This document shows, piece after piece, positions 51,478-59,640 of a stretch of DNA of 64,000 bases. Every line of letters starts with the position of its first letter. Position 1 is the first letter of the stretch. The stretch lies in contig CAYMZZ010000016.1 in the NCBI GenBank assembly GCA_964395095.1, positions 39,226 through 103,225 on the forward strand. Direction: 5' to 3'. Both the position numbers and the translations under genes were made by a program. This stretch comes from CAYMZZ01 sp964395095 (GTDB lineage Bacteria > Bacteroidota > Bacteroidia > Chitinophagales > Chitinophagaceae). The notes below the pieces were generated by a model. It was not told where the DNA came from. It searched no databases and saw only the letters and a list, made by a program, of their open reading frames with translations.

Positions 51478-52853
51478 AAGAAACAGCCGCACAGTTTATA
51501 GCCCGCAGTACCGTGAAGGCAGCCGACCGCCTGCACCGGAAGACCATCAACTTCAATATTGGCAAATACAATGCGGTGGTGCCGAAGGGTAAGGAACAGT
51601 TTGCCGCGCTCGACATGGCGCGTGAAAGAGCCAAGAACCTGAAATGGCGTGCGATTGAATCGCTCGACAAGCACCTGGAGTCCTTTGAAGCGGCCATTAC
51701 CCGCCGTGGCGCCAAAGTGGTTTGGGCCAACGATTCAAACGAAGCATTGGAGGAGATCGGAAAAATCTGCGCTGAAAAAAATTGCCGTACCCTGGTGAAG
51801 AGCAAGAGTATGGTGACGGAAGAGATACACCTGAACGCCTACCTCGAAAAACGGGGTATTGAGAGTGTGGAGACCGACCTGGGTGAATACATCCAGCAAT
51901 TGGATGGGGAACCGCCTTATCATATCGTTACCCCTGCCATGCACAAGAGCAAGGAGGATATCGCCAAACTCTTTGCCGAAAAGCTGGGTACCGATCCCAA
52001 GCTGAGCCCCGAGGAGCTGACCCTGGTAGCCCGCCGCTTGCTACGGGAGAAATATGCCAGTGCCGAAGTGGGGGTAACCGGCGCCAATTTTATTATTGCC
52101 GATATTGGCGGGATAGCGGTAACCGAGAATGAAGGAAATGCGCGCCTCAGTTGCTCGCTGCCCAAAACGCATATCGTGATTGTGGGTATTGAAAAAGTGA
52201 TACCCTCCATGACCGACCTGGCCCTGTTCTGGCCCCTGCTCGCCACTTTTGGTACCGGCCAGCGGGTTACTTCTTACAATACCATCATCACCGGTCCCCG
52301 GCAGCCCGGTGAAGTGGATGGACCGGATGAAATGATTGTTATCCTGCTCGACAACGGCCGCACCAATATACTCGCCAACGAGAAGCAGCGGGAGAGCCTT
52401 TATTGTATCCGCTGTGGCGCCTGCCTCAATGCCTGCCCGGTTTACAAGAATATTGGCGGGCATACCTATGCCGCCACCTATAGCGGGCCCATTGGTTCCG
52501 TGATTACTCCACATTTGCGCGGGCTGGATGAATGGAAACACCTGAGCTATGCTTCTTCACTTTGCGGCAACTGCACCGAAGTGTGCGCGGTGAAGATCAA
52601 CCTGCACGAGCTGTTGCTCGAGAACCGCCACGAGGCGGTAGAAAGCGGGCATACCGATTTTTCGGAGCGCATGGCCTGGAAAATGTGGCGGCAGGGTATG
52701 CTGCGCCGCAACTGGATGAATATGGCCAGCGGTCCCATCAAAGCCTGGGTGGTGAATAAGCTCGTGAAGGGATGGTCGGCCAACAGGAGCCAGTTGGAGT
52801 TCCCGAAAAAATCATTCAATCAAAGCTGGCGCGAAAAGCAGAAGCATTCCTGA
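51474..52853 (+). CDS. LutB/LldF-type iron-sulfur protein (lactate utilisation)
   Basis: 459 residues. The N-terminal LutB/LUD domain (about 60-300) has VKSKSMVTEEIHLNAYLEKR and ADIGGIAVTENEGNARL. Two 4Fe-4S motifs follow, CIRCGACLNACP and CGNCTEVCAVKI. In Bacillus LutABC oxidises L-lactate; the LutA and LutC genes are not adjacent here. GTG start overlapping the preceding stop by 4 bases. Confidence 0.9.
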   Translation: MKETAAQFIARSTVKAADRLHRKTINFNIGKYNAVVPKGKEQFAALDMARERAKNLKWRAIESLDKHLESFEAAITRRGAKVVWANDSNEALEEIGKICAEKNCRTLVKSKSMVTEEIHLNAYLEKRGIESVETDLGEYIQQLDGEPPYHIVTPAMHKSKEDIAKLFAEKLGTDPKLSPEELTLVARRLLREKYASAEVGVTGANFIIADIGGIAVTENEGNARLSCSLPKTHIVIVGIEKVIPSMTDLALFWPLLATFGTGQRVTSYNTIITGPRQPGEVDGPDEMIVILLDNGRTNILANEKQRESLYCIRCGACLNACPVYKNIGGHTYAATYSGPIGSVITPHLRGLDEWKHLSYASSLCGNCTEVCAVKINLHELLLENRHEAVESGHTDFSERMAWKMWRQGMLRRNWMNMASGPIKAWVVNKLVKGWSANRSQLEFPKKSFNQSWREKQKHS

Positions 52854-52856
52854 GCC

Positions 52857-54182
52857 GTGCTGCTATACAGCCCCACCATAGGACCCCGCCTGCTTTATAT
52901 GCTGGATTTCCTGGGTGGCTTATGGTTGGGCGCTCCACTGCCGGCTACCGATAGCCGGGAGCAGGCCCTGCGCCATGAAGGCTTCCTGATCAATTACAGC
53001 GATCAACGCCTGCGCGACGATGAATTTCGCATTCATCCCCATGGGCTGTTGGCCGAGCAAGCCGTGAAGCCGCAGGCTATTGTTGTTGGCAACAAGACAG
53101 AAATGCCCTGGTTTTTTGAAGGAAACGGCGATTATCCCTTCGATATATTGTCGGCCGGCTTTTACCTGCTGAGCCGCTATGAGGAGTATTTACCGCATCG
53201 CAAAGATGGTTATGGCCGCTATGCCTATAACGATAGCCTGGCCTGGCGGGAGGGCTTTTTGCACCGGCCCCTTCTCAATGAATGGATACAGGACCTGACG
53301 CGGCGAATAGTAGCCCATCCGAGCTATCAACCCGGAGAGATAAAGACCGAAATTCCCTTTCAGTTCCTGCCCAGTTATGATATTGATATCGCCTACAGCA
53401 TCCGGCATAAAGGATTTTGGCGCAATTTGGGAGGTGGGCTGAAAGAATTGATAACCGGGCGATGGGCTGCCCTGGGCAATCGGGTGGCGGTATGGCGTGG
53501 GCGCCGGTCAGATCCCTTTGACGTTTTTGGCGGGCTGCATCAGTTGCATGAGAAGATGGGATTGCGGCCCTATTATTTCTTTCTCTTCGCCCCCAGGCGG
53601 GGTCGCTACGATAAGAATATTGATCCCCTGAATCCTGCCATGCAGGCGCTGGTGTATGATCATGCCATACGTTACCCCGTGGGGGTGCACCCGAGCTGGC
53701 GCAGTGGCGACAGGCCGGCGCAATTGCAGGAAGAGATAGCTTTGTTGTCGAAAGCAACAGGTACAGGCATACAGGCATCGCGGCAGCATTATATCCGGAT
53801 GGCGCTGCCGCAAACGTATCGCCGCCTGCTGGAAGCGGGTATCCGTTTCGATTTTTCAATGGGCTATGGCAGCCATAATGGCTTTCGGGCATCGGTGGCC
53901 CTGCCCTTTTACTGGTACGATCTGGAGCGGGAAGCCCAAACCGAGCTCCTGCTTTTCCCCTTTTGCTTTATGGAGGCCAATAGTTATTTCGAACAGCATC
54001 AAACCGCGGAGGAGAGCCTGCGTGAGTTGAAGGAATACGAACTGCGGGTGCGCAAAACCGGTGGCTTGCTCAGCATTATTTGGCATAATTCTTTTCTGAC
54101 ATCTGAAAGCCCCTGGGCCGCCTGGCGTGAGGGCTACGAAGCTTTTCTGCAAAGCATGGCCCAGCCTTCGGGGCCTTATTAG
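52857..54182 (+). CDS. Polysaccharide deacetylase family protein
   Basis: 441 residues, GTG start, 3 bases after the LutB-like gene. The N-terminal half (PFDILSAGFYLLSRYEEYL) matches the extra domain found in Bacteroidota deacetylase-like proteins. The NodB-like part contains QFLPSYDIDIAYSI with the catalytic/metal Asp pair, VGVHPSWRSGD with a metal His, and FDFSMGYGSHNGFRAS. Likely acts on cell-surface glycans. It is the last core gene before the cassette array. Confidence 0.78.
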   Translation: MLLYSPTIGPRLLYMLDFLGGLWLGAPLPATDSREQALRHEGFLINYSDQRLRDDEFRIHPHGLLAEQAVKPQAIVVGNKTEMPWFFEGNGDYPFDILSAGFYLLSRYEEYLPHRKDGYGRYAYNDSLAWREGFLHRPLLNEWIQDLTRRIVAHPSYQPGEIKTEIPFQFLPSYDIDIAYSIRHKGFWRNLGGGLKELITGRWAALGNRVAVWRGRRSDPFDVFGGLHQLHEKMGLRPYYFFLFAPRRGRYDKNIDPLNPAMQALVYDHAIRYPVGVHPSWRSGDRPAQLQEEIALLSKATGTGIQASRQHYIRMALPQTYRRLLEAGIRFDFSMGYGSHNGFRASVALPFYWYDLEREAQTELLLFPFCFMEANSYFEQHQTAEESLRELKEYELRVRKTGGLLSIIWHNSFLTSESPWAAWREGYEAFLQSMAQPSGPY

Positions 54183-54186
54183 AAAT

Positions 54187-54378
54187 TCAGCTATTTCCTT
54201 GAGTTTCATTGCATTTTCCTGAGCAAAGCTTGTTGGGTGCAACCTCAGGCAATAGCCGGTAATGCTGATATTTTACAGAACAATCCTGTCCGAAAAAATT
54301 AGCAAAAAGCAAGGTGTAGCCAACAACAAAAAGTATTATTTTTAGAAAGCCACCTGACCATTCAGCTCCCCTATTCAC
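54187..54378 (-). CDS. Possible small membrane or exported protein
   Basis: 63 residues with one hydrophobic segment (FLKIILFVVGYTLLFANFFG) and four basic/Cys residues after it. It lies alone in the 384-base gap between the last core gene and the first cassette. No promoter box or family support; it could be a chance frame or a fragment of an older gene. Confidence 0.25.
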   Translation of the reverse strand: MNRGAEWSGGFLKIILFVVGYTLLFANFFGQDCSVKYQHYRLLPEVAPNKLCSGKCNETQGNS

Positions 54379-54398
54379 TTCAACTAGTAAATAGCTGT

Positions 54399-54560
54399 TG
54401 TCGGTAACAGGCTACTTGTTCCGTTCCATGCCTGGGACTGAGGTGCACGAAGTGCGCGAATGGGGAAATATAATCAGCTTCCAAAACAATCATCAATTCT
54501 GGCCCTGGCGGACAAGTGCCCGGATGTCGCCACTTCGCCAATGCCTAAACGTTATGTGCC
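54399..54560 (+). repeat. attC-like site A (degenerate left side, array boundary)
   Basis: The right half is clear: CGCCACTTCGCCAATGCC followed by core GTT at 54551-54553 and GTTATGTGCCACT. A possible left core AAC at 54406-54408 (GTCGGTAACAGGC) pairs poorly with it, and the 148-base core spacing fits neither size class of the other sites. This is probably the left end of the array, with the partner arm lost or replaced by chromosomal DNA. Confidence 0.5.
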
Positions 54561-54565
54561 ACTAT

Positions 54566-55165
54566 ATGAAGACCCCAATCGCCATAATTGTTTTGCTTAT
54601 TCTGACAATTCCTGCAATTGCTCAAAGACAAATTTCATACGGTTATACAGAAATAAAAAAAATGCAATTTGACAAGTGCAGTAAGACATCATATCTCACA
54701 GCAAATGCACAAATCAAAAAACAATCAGGTAAATTGATAGTTCCTGTTTCTGGTAAGCCTCCAAAGGTTTTTAAAGAAGACAGTTCAGACGAGAACTTTC
54801 ATGAATTTGAATACTTAGGTGACATCATATCGACAAAGCTCTCACTGGTAAAAAGGATAAACTACAACAGTGAAGAATTCTATTTAATCAATCGTACGAC
54901 TGGAACTATTGACACATTGGTTGGACTACCAGTGTTTGCATCAAACATCCGAGACTTTGCATGTATCAATAATCCAGGCACAGACGAAAAACAGCAGGTA
55001 CAAGTTTGCGAAGTGAAAAATGGCTCTGTAAACACAAGAGTTTTTCTAAATGGCAAGGCTGACACATTTTTGGAAGACATTTCTTGTATTACCCGAAACT
55101 CTATTTTGACAAAAGACAATAACGGCAAGTACTGGAAATTGAATTTCAAAATTGGCGACGAATAG
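54566..55165 (+). CDS. Cassette 1: exported hypothetical protein
   Basis: 199 residues with a signal peptide (KTPIAIIVLLILTIPAIAQ). The mature part is Lys/Thr-rich and beta-prone, with short repeats such as EEFYLINRTTGTIDTLVG. No family recognised. It starts 13 bases after the GTT core of site A and ends 8 bases before the AAC core of site B. AT-rich, with A-rich codon use unlike the core genes. Confidence 0.65.
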   Translation: MKTPIAIIVLLILTIPAIAQRQISYGYTEIKKMQFDKCSKTSYLTANAQIKKQSGKLIVPVSGKPPKVFKEDSSDENFHEFEYLGDIISTKLSLVKRINYNSEEFYLINRTTGTIDTLVGLPVFASNIRDFACINNPGTDEKQQVQVCEVKNGSVNTRVFLNGKADTFLEDISCITRNSILTKDNNGKYWKLNFKIGDE

Positions 55166-55373
55166 CGGCACATAACAATCGGCTTGCTGCTATGCCGGCT
55201 GGCATTACGCAGCATCAACTTTTTGTTCGCTTATCAGCAGCAGTTCCGGCAGACCGAATGCAGATGAATAACAGAATATATTTTGTCCTTTTGGTTTTTC
55301 AATCGGCTTTAGCTCCGTGCGGACAATCAAAAATCCCGGCACAGCAGCAAGCCCTGTTCGTTAGTGGCAACCT
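55165..55373 (+). repeat. attC-like site B (189-base class)
   Basis: Left core AAC 55174-55176, right core GTT 55360-55362. Inner arms GGCTTGCTGCTATGCCGG and CCCGGCACAGCAGCAAGCC are complementary. The left outer arm is complementary to the right arm of site A (GTTATGTGCC shared), not to its own right arm (GTTAGTGGC). Confidence 0.85.
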
Positions 55374-55389
55374 TAACAGACGACAACCT

Positions 55390-56499
55390 ATGAGTTTAAC
55401 ATCAATACTTTCAGACAAAAACAATCAAGAATTACGGGACAAATTAAAGACCGAATTTCTGCGACCTACATTTTCTTTAAAGACAGAAATTAAGGCAACA
55501 CCGTTGACAAACAATTGGGGTATTGTTGGAACTGCTTTCGATTATTTAATGCGATTTTATTTGCAACATCATAACAAAAACACATTTATTCAAAGGGACA
55601 ATTGGGTTGCTGACCATTCATATAAAACCCTAACAAATCAATTTTCTACATCTAAACAATCAGACGTTAGAACAGGTTTTTACCGTGACAAAGTGTTTAA
55701 AACTAAAGACCTTTTAAAAATCATCACAGACCAATACAGTCAAACGAAATCAAATTACTCCAAATTTATTGCGGACGGACAGTTAACAGACGACCTAATC
55801 GCAAACACAATTTATCTTGCAAAACTTGACGCATATTTCAGAGCAGGAATTATAGACCAAAACTTTGACAACCATAACCCAGACGACATCAAAGACCTGA
55901 GAGCAATTATTTCACTTGTTGACAACAGACATTTTACTGCGAAGGAAAAATGCTATTTCAATCCAACATTCGGAGAAGGTTCAATGCTAGTAGGCGGAGC
56001 AGATGCTGACTTAATCATTGACAACACGCTTATTGACATTAAGGCTACCAAACACTTAAAGCTTGAGAGAGAGCACCTCAATCAAGTTTTAGGGTATTAC
56101 ATTTTATCATTAATCGGTGGAGTTAATGACAACCCAAACGACAGACCTATTGAAAACATTGGACTTTATTTCGCAAGACACGGTGAATTATGGACAATTC
56201 CTCTTCATCAATTTGGTGACAAAGCTAAATTTGAAGAATTTAAAGATTGGTTTATTTCATATGTTTCTCGGGGACGAATGACATTGGATGACTTAAAAGA
56301 TTTAATGCTATCATTAAAATCAAAAGCAGACAAAACAACCAAACCGACAGCTAAGAAAAAGGTAATTACTAAAAAGACAACGACCAAAACAAAACCCAAG
56401 ACGTCTATCAAAAAGGAAAAAGTATCTAAACCGACAACAAAAAAGACTTCAATTTCTAAACCAAAAACGACAGCGAAAAAAACAACTAAAAAGAAATAG
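55390..56499 (+). CDS. Cassette 2: RecB-like PD-(D/E)XK nuclease with basic tail
   Basis: 369 residues. Residues 47-55 (VGTAFDYLM) and 203-236 form a RecB/Cas4-type nuclease signature: GADADLIIDNTLIDIKATK supplies the metal-binding Asp and the DxK, and QVLGY supplies QxxxY (Gln232, Tyr236). The last 60 residues are a Lys/Thr-rich tail (TAKKKVITKKTTTKTKPK) like histone-H1 tails, likely to bind DNA non-specifically. A DNase function, perhaps against phage or plasmid DNA, is inferred. The start at 55390 is 28 bases after the core of site B; longer frames would run through site B. Confidence 0.8.
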   Translation: MSLTSILSDKNNQELRDKLKTEFLRPTFSLKTEIKATPLTNNWGIVGTAFDYLMRFYLQHHNKNTFIQRDNWVADHSYKTLTNQFSTSKQSDVRTGFYRDKVFKTKDLLKIITDQYSQTKSNYSKFIADGQLTDDLIANTIYLAKLDAYFRAGIIDQNFDNHNPDDIKDLRAIISLVDNRHFTAKEKCYFNPTFGEGSMLVGGADADLIIDNTLIDIKATKHLKLEREHLNQVLGYYILSLIGGVNDNPNDRPIENIGLYFARHGELWTIPLHQFGDKAKFEEFKDWFISYVSRGRMTLDDLKDLMLSLKSKADKTTKPTAKKKVITKKTTTKTKPKTSIKKEKVSKPTTKKTSISKPKTTAKKTTKKK

Positions 56500-56523
56500 A
56501 ATGCAAAGCGGACAAACAAGAAA

Positions 56524-56669
56524 GGCAGCCACTAACAGGCGTTTGGCTCAATGGCGGGTGACGCGGTTAATTGAACATTCTACCTCGCATCAACTTTTGT
56601 GCTGGTTTGACAGTTTTGTGCTCCGAAATCCGCCACTGCGCCAAGCGCCAAACCGTTGCCAGTAATGCT
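56524..56669 (+). repeat. attC-like site C (125-base class)
   Basis: Left core AAC 56534-56536, right core GTT 56655-56657. Inner arms GTTTGGCTCAATGGCGGG and CCGCCACTGCGCCAAGCGCC. The left outer arm reads GTTAGTGGC on the complement, matching the right arm of site B; its own right arm is GTTGCCAGT. Confidence 0.85.
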
Positions 56670-56719
56670 ATGACGACAGTGCAACCATCAAACAACAGTG
56701 CTAAAAACGGACGACAAAA

Positions 56720-56863
56720 TGCCAACGCTTCGCAAAATTAAAAGAGCTGCAAGCCGACACACAAGCCAACGCCTTTGCAGCACATTTAATTTTACCCAAC
56801 CGCACCCAAAGCCCACCCACCACCCGACAAGTGGACAGCGGACAATTTGAGAGCAACTTTTGA
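56720..56863 (+). pseudogene. Remnant resembling the end of an ImmA/IrrE peptidase
   Basis: An open stretch without a start translates to QRFAKLKELQADTQANAFAA followed by HLILPN and then degenerates to a stop. The E/DTQANAFAAxLILP pattern is the helix that carries the third zinc ligand region in ImmA/IrrE (DUF955) metallopeptidases. The HExxH part is missing. It lies inside cassette 3 ahead of its promoter, so it is probably a leftover from an earlier cassette. Confidence 0.35.
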
Positions 56864-56893
56864 CAGAATCAAAGCATTAAAAAGTTAACTTTG
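56859..56893 (+). promoter_or_regulatory. Promoter inside cassette 3 (restriction-modification pair)
   Basis: TTTG at 56859-56862 and TAACTTTG at 56886-56893, separated by 23 bases, fit the Bacteroidota -33/-7 pattern. The ATG at 56920 is 26 bases further. This cassette therefore carries its own promoter. Confidence 0.6.
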
Positions 56894-56919
56894 AACAATA
56901 AAAACGAGTAATATAATTA

Positions 56920-58368
56920 ATGGCATCATTCAAGACAGACGAGAGTTTTTTAGAGAAAATATCCATTGGAGCAATTGGGACGCAACAAGTATTTTCAGTC
57001 CTTAGACAGCTTGGACATCAACCCATTGAACTTGAAAGGGGTTCAATGAACTATAAAATTTGGAAGAAGATAAAAATCAAAAGAATTCGTGTCCCAGACA
57101 TCCTTTGTGTTGACAACGGTATTCGTATAGAATCAAGAGCAAAAACCAACCTTGAAATTTCAATGTCTCATTCAACTTCTGACCCTGAAAGAGGTTGGGA
57201 TTTCGGAATGAAAGACAATGACTACGTTGCTTTAGTTGTTTGTGAAAAATTTGGAGACAAGCCAATTGACTGGAAAGCAGACAACCTTGTTCAATTTATT
57301 TCAATAAAGGAACTTAGAGAAGCAGAAAAACAAGACCAAGTAGTATTTATCAAAGCAAAAGGAGCACAAGAGGGTTTTGAAGCAAGAATAAACTGGCCAG
57401 CAGGACTTGCTTCATCAGAAGGCATCGTCACTGAAATTGACAAGACGATTAAATACAAAACGATTGGAGGCAGAACAAACTTTGTTCGCTTAACAAAGGG
57501 AGGAAAAACATTAACTCCATTGGTAAAAGTTGGAGACAAAGTTTTTCCAAATCAAATTTTAGCTTCAGTAATTAAGGCACAACAAACCATCCCATCAGCA
57601 AAAGTAAACGCTGACTTTTTTCTCTCTAACCTTTCAAGTTTAACATTAAGCGAAAGATATGCTGCTGCAAAAGCATTGAGCTACTTCAATGAGAAAAAAG
57701 TAATAACTGCTTTGCAAGCAAAGCTTGCAGATAAAGAAGAACACATTTATGTAAAGTTGGAAGCAGCCGCAAGTTTATCTCGATTCGGTGTTAATGACGG
57801 ATACGATTTTATTAAACTTTGTCTTAAGGACAGCTATCTTCAAAATGTTCTCGAATCTGTAATTGTTCTTGCAGAAATTAAAACTGACACTGCTTGTAAG
57901 ATGCTTTGCGATATCTTACTTGACGAAAGTTTTGATGCAGAAATTCGAGCTGGTGCAGCTTGGGGACTTGGTGAACAACAAAACAAATCTGCTTTATCAG
58001 CAGTAGTAGCAAGTTTCAACTCTGTTGATACAAATATCAAAATTGAGGCAGCAAGAGCATTAGCAAAACTCACAAAGAATTTCAGTAATGATATTCTAAA
58101 GTCATTTGAGAAAGCTACAGCAATCGAAAAACCAGGTGTTGCCTGGGCGTTGACAAAGTCAACTACACTTAATCTTGACCAGTTGATTTCAAATCTCAAA
58201 GATTTGGATTCACGTCACTGGGTTTCATTCATTATCGGCACACACGGTGAAGAGAGATACATCGCTGAAATTGAAAAATTGAAGAAAAAAGACCCCGAAG
58301 TTTATTTCGCAGTTACCCTACTTTGGAAATTAATGACCAGTTGGACTCACGACCTTAAAGAATATTAA
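56920..58368 (+). CDS. Cassette 3a: HEAT-repeat protein with putative nuclease N-terminus (probable restriction enzyme)
   Basis: 482 residues. The N-terminal 160 residues include RVPDILCVDNGIRIESRAK, an arrangement like PD-(D/E)XK (Asp60, Glu71, Arg73/Lys75), followed by GWDFGMKDNDYVALVVCEKF. The middle has a short beta-rich region, and residues about 230-470 are HEAT-type helical repeats (SERYAAAKALSYFNEKKV, AGAAWGLGEQQNKSAL, IEAARALAKL). The DNA methyltransferase gene starts one base after the stop, the classical layout of a restriction-modification system. The nuclease call is inferred mainly from this pairing. Confidence 0.65.
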   Translation: MASFKTDESFLEKISIGAIGTQQVFSVLRQLGHQPIELERGSMNYKIWKKIKIKRIRVPDILCVDNGIRIESRAKTNLEISMSHSTSDPERGWDFGMKDNDYVALVVCEKFGDKPIDWKADNLVQFISIKELREAEKQDQVVFIKAKGAQEGFEARINWPAGLASSEGIVTEIDKTIKYKTIGGRTNFVRLTKGGKTLTPLVKVGDKVFPNQILASVIKAQQTIPSAKVNADFFLSNLSSLTLSERYAAAKALSYFNEKKVITALQAKLADKEEHIYVKLEAAASLSRFGVNDGYDFIKLCLKDSYLQNVLESVIVLAEIKTDTACKMLCDILLDESFDAEIRAGAAWGLGEQQNKSALSAVVASFNSVDTNIKIEAARALAKLTKNFSNDILKSFEKATAIEKPGVAWALTKSTTLNLDQLISNLKDLDSRHWVSFIIGTHGEERYIAEIEKLKKKDPEVYFAVTLLWKLMTSWTHDLKEY

Positions 58369-58369
58369 A

Positions 58370-59452
58370 ATGTTTGAAACAAACTTCTTATACAAGACAA
58401 AGAAAGGGAAAGCTGTTGTTGGCGATTCATTAGAACTAATGAAATCAATGCCCGATAATTCAGTAAACCTTGTAATGACATCACCACCTTTTGCCCTTTC
58501 ACGACCAAAAGAATACGGCAATAAAGACCAAGCAGATTATATTGATTGGATATTGGAATTCACAAAAGAAGTTCAAAGAATTATTACAGAAGACGGCAGT
58601 TTTGTAATTGACTTAGGCGGTGCTTATCAAAAGGGTTCTCCAATTCGTTCCTTATACAATTATCGCTTACTGATAAGAATGTGCGATGAACAAGGTTGGA
58701 AACTTGCCGAAGAATTTTTTTGGTATAACCCTGCGAAACTTCCCTCTCCTATTGAATGGGTAAACAAAAGGAAAATTAGAGCAAAAGATTCGGTAAATAC
58801 AGTTTGGTGGCTTTCTAAAACTGACTTTCCAAAAGCGGATGTAAAAAAAGTTTTGACTGAATATTCTGACCGAATGAAAAAACTCATCAAGGACAGTTCA
58901 AAATATTACACACCAAAAATGCGTCCATCTGGACACGACATAAGCGAAAGTTTTGGCAATGATAACGGTGGTGCAATTCCTTCAAATCTTTTACAAATAC
59001 CAAACACTGAAAGCAATTCACAATATCTAAAATACTGCAAGGACTTAGAAATTAAAGGACACCCTGCAAGGTTTCCATCTAAATTACCTGAATTTTTTAT
59101 CAAGTTCTTGACAGACGAAAACGATTTAGTTCTCGACATTTTTGCTGGTTCAAACACGACTGGTTGGACAGCTCAACAACTTGACAGAAGGTGGCTTGCT
59201 TTTGAATTAGACCATCAATATCTATCTGCATCAGTTCTTCGGTTTCTAGACAAAGAACCTTTTGAAGATGTTAGACCTAAATATGAAATGTTGCAACTTG
59301 ATAAAAATGCGGAAGTTGATGCAGAGGAATTTCTAAAACAGCAAGTTCTCTTTGAACCGCAAACGCTTTATGCAAGCACATTTGCAAGCCCCAAAAAGCA
59401 ACGCAAAGACCCAAGCTTGCAAAAGAGCTTGCATAGCCAACCCACAAAATGA
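58370..59452 (+). CDS. Cassette 3b: site-specific DNA methyltransferase (N4-C or N6-A, beta class)
   Basis: 360 residues. The catalytic motif IV TSPPF is at residues 37-41, near the N-terminus. The HPARFP motif is at about 231-236, and the S-adenosylmethionine motif I DIFAGSNTTG at about 256-264, followed by LAFELD. Motif IV before motif I is the beta-class order. It protects host DNA from the adjacent nuclease if that is its partner. The target sequence cannot be read. Ends 37 bases before the core of site D. Confidence 0.9.
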   Translation: MFETNFLYKTKKGKAVVGDSLELMKSMPDNSVNLVMTSPPFALSRPKEYGNKDQADYIDWILEFTKEVQRIITEDGSFVIDLGGAYQKGSPIRSLYNYRLLIRMCDEQGWKLAEEFFWYNPAKLPSPIEWVNKRKIRAKDSVNTVWWLSKTDFPKADVKKVLTEYSDRMKKLIKDSSKYYTPKMRPSGHDISESFGNDNGGAIPSNLLQIPNTESNSQYLKYCKDLEIKGHPARFPSKLPEFFIKFLTDENDLVLDIFAGSNTTGWTAQQLDRRWLAFELDHQYLSASVLRFLDKEPFEDVRPKYEMLQLDKNAEVDAEEFLKQQVLFEPQTLYASTFASPKKQRKDPSLQKSLHSQPTK

Positions 59453-59477
59453 CATTCATTCCTTCGACAAACAAGAA

Positions 59478-59627
59478 AGCACTACTGGTAACAGCGGTTT
59501 GGCGTAATGGCGGGTGCGGTGCTTCGTATGACAGTTTTGTGGTAGGTTCAAGTGCAGTTCTTCGATTGAACTTTTGTGCTAAAAATCCGCCACTACGCCA
59601 AGCCGCAAAACGTTAGCGGCAACCCAG
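59478..59627 (+). repeat. attC-like site D (125-base class)
   Basis: Left core AAC 59490-59492, right core GTT 59612-59614. Inner arms GCGGTTTGGCGTAATGGCGG and CCGCCACTACGCCAAGCCGC are nearly perfectly complementary. The left outer arm complement GTTACCAGTAGTGC matches the right arm of site C (GTTGCCAGTAATGC). Confidence 0.88.
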
Positions 59628-59640
59628 CAGACGACACATT

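Noticed and set aside
54398..54565. N-terminal extension of the cassette 1 protein
   Set aside because: The extension would run through recombination site A. The ATG at 54566 starts a proper signal peptide and lies at the spacing seen in other cassettes.
55192..55389. N-terminal extension of the cassette 2 nuclease
   Set aside because: The extension is the translation of site B. The ATG at 55390 lies 28 bases after the core, like the other cassette genes.
56500..56760. A gene between cassette 2 and the restriction-modification pair
   Set aside because: No complete frame with a start. Only site C and a short fragment resembling an ImmA/IrrE end are present.
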